In this document: positions 4,573-9,967 of the stretch, in pieces
How the letters are laid out: every line of letters starts with the position of its first letter
Position numbering within the stretch: the stretch's first letter is position 1
NCBI GenBank assembly: GCA_021796315.1
Contig: JAJYOH010000182.1
Coordinates: forward strand, 1-9,967
Direction: 5' to 3'
Length of the DNA: 9,967 bases
From: Chloroflexota bacterium
GTDB lineage: Bacteria > Chloroflexota > Anaerolineae > Anaerolineales > Villigracilaceae
The notes under the pieces: generated by a model
Told to the model about the DNA's origin: nothing
Databases searched by the model: none
The model's input: only the letters and a program-made list of their open reading frames with translations
Position numbers and translations under genes: made by a program

Positions 4573-7520
4573 ACATCCAAAGCCTTTGCGATCAACATGA
4601 TCGGATGAATTGCTTCGACGCCCGTCCCCTGCTCGATTTGCATTCGGCACGCAGCGCCCGTCGAGACTATTGACGATTTACGATTTGCGATTTGCGATTG
4701 TCGGATCAATGGAAATAATTTTAATTCGCCGACTTGCTGCGAAAGTTGATAATGTTCGGCTTCGTAGCCAAACGTCCCGGCCATGCCGCAGCAACCCGCA
4801 TCGATCAGTTCGACATCGTAGCCGCAGGCGCGCAATATTTGGATGGTCGCGTCAACCCCGTTTGGATAACCATCCACCGAAGGGCCTTCGGCGCGTTGAT
4901 GGCAATGTGGTTGAAGTTTTATCTTCTGTTTGACATCTTGTGTTAAAGTGGCTGCGCGCCGTTTTCTGAACGCGTCAGACCGGATGAGAAACTCATCCAT
5001 CAGCCAGGTGTTTTTCACGCGCCTGACAACTTCTCCGAATCGCTCGGACAGCAGATCGAGATAATCATTTTTGAGCGAATAGATTTCCGGCGGCTCGATT
5101 CCGACAACCGGCATGGAAAAATCCGGATCGATCTTTTGAATCGCATTCAAAACTTTTTCAGCATGATTCCGCGCTTCGTTCAAAAATCCTTTTGACAAAA
5201 ACGCCGCCCCCGCGCTGACAACCGGCAAGACCAAAACATCGAAGCCCAAAGCGTTCAAAACATCGAAAGCCGCCTGTTCCACTTCCGGCTCGACATATTT
5301 CGAATATGGATCGGAGAGAAAAATTATTTTTTGTTGGTAGGTCAAATTGCCAATTTGACTTACATGCGCGCGTCTGCCTGAAAATTTCGGGAACGGACGC
5401 TTGGGCGTGATCCCCAAAATCTTCGCAGATAAATTCTTCACCAGCGAAATTTCGTTTGCGAAATTTACCAGCGGCGCAGCTAATGAAAATATTTTCGCCG
5501 CAACATGGAAATATCCAAACACATAATCGCGCAGCGGACGGCGATGCGTCTTGTAATATTCGGCTTCGAATGCGAATTTCAATTTCGCCATGTCCACGCC
5601 AGATGGACATTCGGCCTTGCAGCCTTTACATGCCAAACAAAGGTCAAGCGCGTTGTAAGTTGCTTGAATAAGTTGTCCGTTACGAATTACGGAACACGTG
5701 TCACGTAATCCGTAATTCGTAATCATTGCCCTCAGCAAATTTGCCCTACCCCGCGTTGAATTTTGTTCCTCGCGCGTCGCCTGAAACGACGGACACATCA
5801 CGCCCGAATCTTTTCTGCAAACGCCCTGGCCGTTACATTGTTCGATTGCCGTGACCAATCCGCCGCTGCTGGAAAAATCTATCGCGGGAGTCCAGGCTTG
5901 GGCGCGATAATTTTCTCCATAACGCAAATGTGTGTCCATCGGCGGCGCGTCGAACATCTTGTTCGGGTTGAGCAAGTTATCGGGGTCAGCCGCCCGCTTC
6001 AAGTCGCGGAAAGCCGCGAGCACTTCGTCGCCGTACGTTTGCTTGAGCCATTCGCCGCGCGCAATCCCGTCGCCGTGCTCGGACGCCATCGATCCGCCGA
6101 ATCGCAAAGTCAGCGTTAAAGTTTGTTCGGCAATGCTTCGCAATGAACGCACACCTTCGCCGGTTTTCAAATCCAAAATGGGGCGGATGTGCAAACAGCC
6201 CGCCGACGCATGCGCGTAAATTCCGCCTTCGGTTTTGTGCGCCGCCAAAATTTTTTCGATCTCGCTCACGAACTCGGCGAGATGCTCGACCGGTATCGCG
6301 CAATCTTCGATGAACGCCGCAGGCCGCGCCGATTGCGGGCGCGAATCCAAAATGCCCAGCCCCACTTTGCGGACGTTCCAAACTCGCGCCTGATCTTCTT
6401 TCGACTCGGCGACGATCACATCATCACGCAGACGAAGAACCGCATCCTTCAACGCCTGAGGCTGGTCGCCGCTAAACTCAACGACCAGCGCCGCAGCCGG
6501 GTCGCCGCTAATCCAGCCCATCTGCGACGCATAGGCCGGGACAGTTTTTGCCAGCCGCAAGATCATCTGCGGAATCAATTCAATCGCCGATGGTTGATGC
6601 TTCAATAAATTTGGAACATCTTCACACGCTTCGACGATGCTTCGATAACTGAGCACGCCTAAAATTGTGCGCTTTGGTTTTTCAACAAGATTGATCGATG
6701 CACGGCGGATGACCGCGAGGGTGCCTTCACTGCCAGCGAGAAGATGCGCGAGGTTTAATGTTGAAGGTTGAAGGTTGGCTGGATAATCCCCGTCCCAGCG
6801 CGGAGGCTTGGTGGCAGAAAAAGGCAAAAGATAATTCAAACGATAGCCCGCAGAATTTCTCCACGACTTTGGATAATTCTGTTTGATGGCGTCGGAATAT
6901 TTTTCGCGGATGTCCAAAGCAGAAAAGATGAAAGAAGAAAAAAGCGAATCGTTTTTCATCTTTCTTCTTTCTTCAATTGGAATTTCTCCAAGTGTTGCGA
7001 TTGAGCCATCCGAAAGAATCACATCCGCCGAAATCAAATGATCTGCCGTCATGCCGTACAAAATGGAATGCGCGCCGGTGGCATTATTGGCAATGACTCC
7101 GCCCAGCGTGGCGCGTTCCGCGGAAGCCGGGTCGGGGCCGAATTGCAGTCCATGTTTTGCGGCTTGACGATTCAAGGTCGAAAGAATTAAGCCTGGCTCG
7201 ACAGTTGCTGTTTTTTCTTCGGGATTGATTCCTACAAGATTATTCAGCCAGCGCGAGCAATCCAAAATCAAAGCTTCGCCAATCGCCTGCCCCGCCAGCG
7301 ACGAACCTGATCCACGTGGGAGAATTGGCACCTTGTATTTTGCCGCCAATTCCACGGCTGAAATCAAATCTTCCTGCGTTTTGGGAATGGCAACGCCCAG
7401 CGGCTCGATCTGATAAATAGATGCGTCGGCGCTGTATAAAATTTTGGATGCAAGATCGAGACGAATGTCGCCGCTAAAATGTTTTTTTAGCTCGTTGACG
7501 AAATCGGGATCGAGGGACAT
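4569..7520 (-). CDS. FAD-linked and 4Fe-4S oxidoreductase, D-lactate/glycolate dehydrogenase type (fused)
   Basis: A 983-residue fusion of GlcD-like and GlcF/GlpC-like parts, expected to oxidise a 2-hydroxyacid such as D-lactate and pass electrons to a membrane acceptor; the substrate is not settled. The FAD-binding type 4 domain covers about 35-175, with P-R-G-S-G-S-S-L-A-G-Q-A (68-79) and an A-T-L-G-G-V-I-A-N-N stretch (137-146). The FAD-oxidase C-terminal domain covers about 270-525, with S-E-H-G-D-G (480-485). Two ferredoxin-like motifs follow: Cys562, 568, 576 and Cys628, 631, 634, 638. The last part holds two cysteine-rich modules. The second keeps Cys873 (H-C-H-Q), Cys910-911 (G-C-C-G-M-A-G) and Cys958. 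In the first, the family's C-C-G is S-A-G (769-771) and E-P-S-C is E-P-P-E (809-812). Five repeat-derived segments lie inside the frame. The start at 7520 has TAGAAT six bases upstream and no Shine-Dalgarno. Confidence 0.93.
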   Translation of the reverse strand: MSLDPDFVNELKKHFSGDIRLDLASKILYSADASIYQIEPLGVAIPKTQEDLISAVELAAKYKVPILPRGSGSSLAGQAIGEALILDCSRWLNNLVGINPEEKTATVEPGLILSTLNRQAAKHGLQFGPDPASAERATLGGVIANNATGAHSILYGMTADHLISADVILSDGSIATLGEIPIEERRKMKNDSLFSSFIFSALDIREKYSDAIKQNYPKSWRNSAGYRLNYLLPFSATKPPRWDGDYPANLQPSTLNLAHLLAGSEGTLAVIRRASINLVEKPKRTILGVLSYRSIVEACEDVPNLLKHQPSAIELIPQMILRLAKTVPAYASQMGWISGDPAAALVVEFSGDQPQALKDAVLRLRDDVIVAESKEDQARVWNVRKVGLGILDSRPQSARPAAFIEDCAIPVEHLAEFVSEIEKILAAHKTEGGIYAHASAGCLHIRPILDLKTGEGVRSLRSIAEQTLTLTLRFGGSMASEHGDGIARGEWLKQTYGDEVLAAFRDLKRAADPDNLLNPNKMFDAPPMDTHLRYGENYRAQAWTPAIDFSSSGGLVTAIEQCNGQGVCRKDSGVMCPSFQATREEQNSTRGRANLLRAMITNYGLRDTCSVIRNGQLIQATYNALDLCLACKGCKAECPSGVDMAKLKFAFEAEYYKTHRRPLRDYVFGYFHVAAKIFSLAAPLVNFANEISLVKNLSAKILGITPKRPFPKFSGRRAHVSQIGNLTYQQKIIFLSDPYSKYVEPEVEQAAFDVLNALGFDVLVLPVVSAGAAFLSKGFLNEARNHAEKVLNAIQKIDPDFSMPVVGIEPPEIYSLKNDYLDLLSERFGEVVRRVKNTWLMDEFLIRSDAFRKRRAATLTQDVKQKIKLQPHCHQRAEGPSVDGYPNGVDATIQILRACGYDVELIDAGCCGMAGTFGYEAEHYQLSQQVGELKLFPLIRQSQIANRKSSIVSTGAACRMQIEQGTGVEAIHPIMLIAKALDV
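4672..4699. repeat. Four-unit heptamer array inside the oxidoreductase gene
   Basis: Four tandem 7-mers ending in GATT: GACGATT, TACGATT, TGCGATT, TGCGATT. On the coding strand they encode residues 941-950 (QSQIANRKSS), between the helix ending L-F-P-L-I-R and the strand carrying S-T-G-A-A-C. In relatives recalled from memory this is a short variable loop, so the array seems tolerated there. Confidence 0.85.
5337..5363. repeat. Near-perfect palindrome inside the oxidoreductase gene
   Basis: GTCAAATTG (5341-5349) and CAATTTGAC (5351-5359) are perfect reverse complements around a single C. The pairing continues outward as GTA/TAC with one mismatch, giving 13 positions per arm. It encodes residues 720-728 (VSQIGNLTY), the linker just before the strand that opens the first cysteine-rich module. 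Confidence 0.75.
5680..5722. repeat. Inverted heptamer repeat with palindromic core inside the oxidoreductase gene
   Basis: TTACGAATTACGG (5680-5692) and CCGTAATTCGTAA (5710-5722) form a perfect 13-bp inverted repeat. The right arm lies in a run of 7-mers (GTAATCC, GTAATTC, GTAATCA, 5705-5725). The core holds the palindrome ACACGTGT (5694-5701). It encodes residues 600-614 (ITNYGLRDTCSVIRN), between the two 4Fe-4S motifs. Confidence 0.88.
6753..6780. repeat. Heptamer array (GTTGAAG type) inside the oxidoreductase gene
   Basis: Four consecutive 7-mers: GTTTAAT, GTTGAAG, GTTGAAG, GTTGGCT. Two are identical and two degenerate. On the coding strand they give residues 247-256 (PANLQPSTLN), a loop just before L-A-G-S-E-G-T-L of the FAD-oxidase domain. 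Confidence 0.75.
6927..6974. repeat. Inverted heptamer repeat (TTTCTTC type) inside the oxidoreductase gene
   Basis: The right arm has three 7-mers (TTTCATC, TTTCTTC, TTTCTTC, 6954-6974). The left arm has their complements (GATGAAA, GAAGAAA, 6927-6940). About 13 bases separate them. The segment encodes residues 183-198 (EERRKMKNDSLFSSFI), after the D-G-S-I-A-T-L-G-E-I strand of the FAD domain, a likely surface loop. Confidence 0.75.
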
Positions 7521-7526
7521 AAAATG

Positions 7527-7555
7527 ATTCTAATGCGTAATACATAATTCGTAAA
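7527..7555 (-). promoter_or_regulatory. Promoter of the oxidoreductase gene, made partly of heptamer repeat
   Basis: Minus-strand TTTACG (7555 to 7550), 17-base spacer, then TAGAAT (7532 to 7527), which ends six bases before the ATG. Both boxes match the vegetative consensus at four to five of six positions. The -35 overlaps the T tract of the gpmA terminator and both lie within the repeat cluster, so promoter and terminator are interlaced. Confidence 0.5.
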
Positions 7556-7632
7556 AAGAAAAGACTCTGATGATTTGGCAACCACCAGAGTCTTAATTCA
7601 TTACGCATTACGAATTACGGTTTACGATTTAC
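7531..7632. repeat. Heptamer cluster flanking the gpmA terminator, inverted halves
   Basis: The left half has 7-mers TAATGCG, TAATACA, TAATTCG (7531-7551). The right half, read on the minus strand, has GTAAATC, GTAAACC, GTAATTC, GTAATGC, GTAATGA (7632 to 7598). TAATGCGTAAT (7531-7541) and ATTACGCATTA (7600-7610) are perfect reverse complements. The hairpin of the terminator forms the core. The outermost right unit supplies the TAA of gpmA. Confidence 0.85.
7550..7594 (-). terminator. Rho-independent terminator of gpmA
   Basis: A perfect 9-bp stem AAGACTCTG/CAGAGTCTT (7561-7569 with 7586-7594) with a 16-base loop is followed on the minus strand by TTCTTTTTACG. It lies about 35 bases after the gpmA stop, in the repeat cluster, and just upstream of the oxidoreductase promoter. 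Confidence 0.85.
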
Positions 7633-8375
7633 TTCGCCTTTGCCTGATTTGCCACCGCCGCGGCTTTCTTGGCAACTTCATCGGCATCGCCCAGATAATA
7701 ATTCTTGACGGGTTTGAGATTATTGTCCAATTCGTAAACCAGCGGAATACCGGTCGGGATATTTAATTCCGTGATCTCCGCATCGGAAATATTGTCGAGA
7801 TATTTCACCAGCGCGCGGATGCTGTTTCCATGCGCGGCGATCAACACACGCCTGCCCGATTTAATTTCAGGCGCAAGAGTCGAATGCCAGTAAGGCAGAA
7901 CACGATCCAGCGTGATCTTAAGCGACTCAGTGGCTGGCAGCTGTTCGGGAGTCAACGAGGCGTAGCGCGGATCGAAGTCCCGGTGACGTTCATCGGTCAA
8001 TTCCAGCGCCGGGGGCGGAACATCGTAACTGCGCCGCCAAATTTTTACTTGCGCCTCGCCAAATTTTTCGGCGGTCTCAGCTTTGTTGAGTCCCTGCAGC
8101 GCGCCGTAATGACGCTCGTTCAATTGCCAGGCGCGAATGACGGGAATCCATTCGAGTCCCATTTCTTCCTGAACGATATTCAAAGTTTTGATGGCGCGCC
8201 GCAACACCGAAGTATATGCAACATCAAAAATATATTTACCTTCACGCAAAAGTTTTCCGGCTTCGTGCGCCTCGGCCACGCCCTGAGCGGTCAGGTCAAC
8301 ATCCGTCCAGCCGGTGAAACGATTTTCGAGATTCCAAGCGCTTTGTCCATGTCGAACTAAAACGAGTTTATACAT
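7629..8375 (-). CDS. gpmA: 2,3-bisphosphoglycerate-dependent phosphoglycerate mutase
   Basis: A 248-residue cytoplasmic enzyme interconverting 3- and 2-phosphoglycerate in glycolysis and gluconeogenesis. It begins [10 protein letters not shown] with the phosphorylated histidine at 9, and has Arg60 in S-V-L-R-R-A, Glu87 in [11 protein letters not shown] (85-95), Arg114-115 and the second catalytic His182 in A-A-H-G-N-S (180-185). Length and motifs match the dPGM family. An open frame continues 52 codons further upstream to an ATG at 8531, but that extension is only translated interspersed repeat. ATG 8375 has GAGGA five bases upstream and begins at the family's usual N-terminus. The alanine/lysine-rich tail (about 232-248) is slightly longer than common, and its stop is donated by a heptamer repeat. 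Confidence 0.97.
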   Translation of the reverse strand: MYKLVLVRHGQSAWNLENRFTGWTDVDLTAQGVAEAHEAGKLLREGKYIFDVAYTSVLRRAIKTLNIVQEEMGLEWIPVIRAWQLNERHYGALQGLNKAETAEKFGEAQVKIWRRSYDVPPPALELTDERHRDFDPRYASLTPEQLPATESLKITLDRVLPYWHSTLAPEIKSGRRVLIAAHGNSIRALVKYLDNISDAEITELNIPTGIPLVYELDNNLKPVKNYYLGDADEVAKKAAAVANQAKAK

Positions 8376-8384
8376 TTTTCCTCT

Positions 8385-8503
8385 GTCACTGCGAGCGTAG
8401 TTTGCGACACTTGCACCTGCGCTGCGCTCGGTGCAGTGCAGGTGAGCAATCTCCATGCAAACCAGAAGATTGCTTCGGCGGAAAATCTCCGCCTCGCAAT
8501 GAC
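8385..8503. repeat. Palindromic interspersed repeat forming the gpmA leader
   Basis: The ends GTCACTGCGAG (8385-8395) and CTCGCAATGAC (8493-8503) are inverted with one mismatch. Inside are GCAATCT/AGATTGC (8446-8452, 8467-8473), a 12-bp hairpin (8414-8425 with 8433-8444, one mismatch) and GGCGGA/TCCGCC (8477-8482, 8488-8493). The words resemble the 'GTCATTGCGAG...GCAATCT' palindromic repeats scattered in many bacterial genomes, known to me from memory. The 12-bp hairpin looks like an extra insertion in such a unit. No transposase or coding capacity is seen. Confidence 0.85.
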
Positions 8504-8507
8504 GGAA

Positions 8508-8537
8508 ATTATAGTCGAAGTCGCATCTCATAGTAAA
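8508..8537 (-). promoter_or_regulatory. Predicted gpmA promoter
   Basis: Minus-strand TTTACT (8537 to 8532), 18-base spacer, perfect TATAAT (8513 to 8508). Transcription would start near 8501, the edge of the interspersed repeat, so a leader of about 125 bases would contain the whole repeat before the GAGGA ribosome site. Its -35 overlaps the mutS -10. Confidence 0.55.
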
Positions 8538-8539
8538 AT
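8534..8539 (+). promoter_or_regulatory. Predicted mutS -10 element
   Basis: TAAAAT ends exactly six bases before the mutS ATG, where no Shine-Dalgarno is present. It coincides with the last in-frame stop (TAA at 8534) upstream of mutS and shares four bases with the -35 of the opposing gpmA promoter. No clear -35 is seen. Confidence 0.45.
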
Positions 8540-8545
8540 CATGCC

Positions 8546-9967
8546 ATGTCCAACGACGATGTCACGCCCATCCGCCAGCAATACCTTGAGATCAAGCGCG
8601 ATTATCCAAACACGATTTTATTTTTTCGTCTCGGAGATTTTTACGAAACCTTCGACGAAGATGCCGAGATCGCTTCGCGCGAACTCGATATCGTTTTAAC
8701 ATCGCGTCCGGTTGGCAAAGGCGTGCGTGCGCCGCTCGCCGGCATTCCGTATCACGCCGTCGAAAATTATCTGGCGCGCCTGATCGAAAAAGGTTATCAC
8801 GTTGCCATCTGCGAACAAGTTGGCGACCAGCCCATGAAGGGAATCTTTCCGCGCAAGGTGGTGCGCGTCGTCACGCCGGGGACGATTGTCGAGCCGGGAC
8901 TTTTGCCGGGCGACGCGAACAACTATCTCGCCTCGATCTTTCTGGACGAGGGGCGGGCCGCCGTTTCATACGCCGACATCACGACTGGAGAATTCGCCGT
9001 TACCGAACTGCCCGTCGAAACGTTGCGTGCAGAACTGACGCGTCTTCACGCGGCTGAAATCATTCATCCCGACAATCAAACTATCAACGATGGGTTTTCT
9101 GGTCACCTGACGAAATATCCAGCGTGGAGATTCGAACCGGGCAAATGCGAAGAAACTTTGCTGGCGCATTTCAAAGCGTCCACGCTGGAAGGCTTTGGAC
9201 TCAAAGGTCAATCGCTGGCGATTCGTGCGGCAGGCGCAATCGTTCAATATCTAAAAGACACACAGCCCGACGCTTTGAAATTATTGAACAGCCTTCGCTT
9301 TTACAGCCTGAACGAATTCATGACCCTCGACGCCGCCACGCGCCGCAACCTCGAACTTGACGAAACGCTGCGAGGCGAACTCAAAGGTTCTCTGCTCGGC
9401 ACGCTCGATCACACCGTCACGCCGATGGGCAAACGCATGATACATCAGTGGATCAGCCAGCCGCTGCTGCAAGTGGAGAAAATCAATCAGCGCCAAAACG
9501 GCGTGGTATTTTTCTTCGAGCGCGGCATGGATCGCGCCGAACTGCGCGCCGCGCTCAAGCCGCTGGCCGACCTCGAACGTTTGACAAATAGAATTATTGT
9601 CGGACACGCACAGCCAAGAGACTTGGTTGCTTTGCGCGAAACGCTTGGGCGATTGCCTGGCATCCAAATTATTTTGGATAATGCAAAATCAAAAGCGAAA
9701 TTAAATCTTTGCGCCGAAGAACTTTCACTGCTTCAATCATCCATTGACGATGACCCGCCAGCGACTCTGCAAAACATCGGCATCATCCGCCCTGGATATT
9801 CACAGGAACTGGATTCAGTTATCGATGCGTCGAAACATGCGCGCGATTGGATCGCAAACCTAGAATCAGTCGAGCGTGAACGCACCGGAATCAAAACACT
9901 GAAAGTTGGCTACAACAAAGTCTTCGGCTATTACATCGAAATCTCGCGCGGCGCGGCGGACAAAGCG
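8546..9967 (+). CDS. mutS: DNA mismatch repair protein MutS, N-terminal part (runs off right edge)
   Basis: The first 474 codons of MutS, which binds mismatched or looped DNA and starts mismatch repair. Domain I spans about residues 8-115, with the diagnostic mismatch-reading motif F-Y-E (Phe32, Glu34) in [11 protein letters not shown] and the later G-I-P-Y-H-A-V and V-V-R-V-V-T-P-G-T. Domain II follows, then the domain III levers ([11 protein letters not shown] and T-P-M-G-K-R-M-I), and the window ends in the clamp region at [14 protein letters not shown]. The C-terminal Walker A/B ATPase domain must lie beyond the edge. ATG 8546 is the only start after an in-frame TAA at 8534. An ATG five bases earlier (8541) is in another frame. 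It has no Shine-Dalgarno. It is divergent from gpmA. Confidence 0.97.
   Translation, partial: MSNDDVTPIRQQYLEIKRDYPNTILFFRLGDFYETFDEDAEIASRELDIVLTSRPVGKGVRAPLAGIPYHAVENYLARLIEKGYHVAICEQVGDQPMKGIFPRKVVRVVTPGTIVEPGLLPGDANNYLASIFLDEGRAAVSYADITTGEFAVTELPVETLRAELTRLHAAEIIHPDNQTINDGFSGHLTKYPAWRFEPGKCEETLLAHFKASTLEGFGLKGQSLAIRAAGAIVQYLKDTQPDALKLLNSLRFYSLNEFMTLDAATRRNLELDETLRGELKGSLLGTLDHTVTPMGKRMIHQWISQPLLQVEKINQRQNGVVFFFERGMDRAELRAALKPLADLERLTNRIIVGHAQPRDLVALRETLGRLPGIQIILDNAKSKAKLNLCAEELSLLQSSIDDDPPATLQNIGIIRPGYSQELDSVIDASKHARDWIANLESVERERTGIKTLKVGYNKVFGYYIEISRGAADKA

Noticed and set aside
4560..4580. A bidirectional terminator between the convergent methyltransferase and oxidoreductase genes
   Set aside because: The stop codons overlap and no stem followed by a T tract is visible there. 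The transcripts may simply run into each other.
4672..4699. Possible CRISPR-like array in the tandem short repeats
   Set aside because: Units are 7 bases, contiguous and without spacers, inside a coding frame. No cas gene is present.
7830..8360. A 176-codon plus-strand open frame opposite gpmA
   Set aside because: It lies wholly antisense to a well-supported enzyme gene and shows no recognisable domain or start signal.
8376..8531. A 52-residue N-terminal extension of gpmA from ATG 8531
   Set aside because: It is translated interspersed repeat, with no family counterpart. A ribosome site and the canonical N-terminus support ATG 8375.
8541..8543. Alternative start ATG 8541 for mutS
   Set aside because: It opens a different frame, whose product does not resemble MutS. 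ATG 8546 yields the correct domain I sequence.

Overview
The window looks like a chromosomal segment of a bacterium, most likely a member of the Chloroflexota (Anaerolineae-like). That placement is inference. It rests on moderate base composition, the style of the proteins (a secreted CAP-LysM protein with a Pro/Thr-rich stalk, a long fused FAD/Fe-S oxidoreductase, a zinc-ribbon SpoU methyltransferase) and the abundance of small interspersed repeats. No rRNA, tRNA, CRISPR array or transposase gene is visible. Coding density is high: the longest gene-free stretch is about 170 bases, between gpmA and mutS.

Layout, left to right. A small DUF4258 protein on the minus strand overlaps (ATGA) the start of a gene that leaves the window. 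It is divergent from a GT39-like membrane glycosyltransferase (plus). Next comes a minus-strand group read right to left: CAP-LysM surface protein, formate/nitrite transporter, then a stand-alone Lrp/AsnC ligand-binding (RAM) domain, with gaps of 25 and 18 bases and a strong intrinsic terminator. Divergent from the CAP-LysM gene is a TrmH/SpoU-family RNA methyltransferase (plus), whose stop overlaps the stop of a convergent 983-residue FAD and Fe-S oxidoreductase of the D-lactate/glycolate dehydrogenase type (minus). Upstream of that, also minus, is phosphoglycerate mutase gpmA with its own terminator. Divergent from gpmA is mutS (plus), whose first 474 codons are in the window; the rest lies beyond the right edge.

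The genes are mostly housekeeping and metabolic: glycolysis, 2-hydroxyacid oxidation, small-anion transport, RNA modification and mismatch repair. No single pathway unites them.

The unusual content is structural. (1) Short heptamer repeats and small palindromes, reminiscent of the heptanucleotide STRR repeats of cyanobacteria, sit at five separate places inside the oxidoreductase reading frame. Each keeps the frame and falls in a likely loop or linker. A sixth cluster sits between this gene and gpmA, where it supplies the gpmA stop codon, surrounds the gpmA terminator and overlaps the oxidoreductase promoter. Several copies share one design: heptamers in inverted orientation flanking a core. 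(2) Five genes without a visible Shine-Dalgarno sequence have a -10-like hexamer just before ATG, four of them exactly six bases away, which predicts leaderless mRNAs. (3) A different, roughly 119-base palindromic interspersed repeat forms most of the gpmA 5' leader. (4) The oxidoreductase has lost the cysteines of the first of its two C-terminal cysteine-rich modules.
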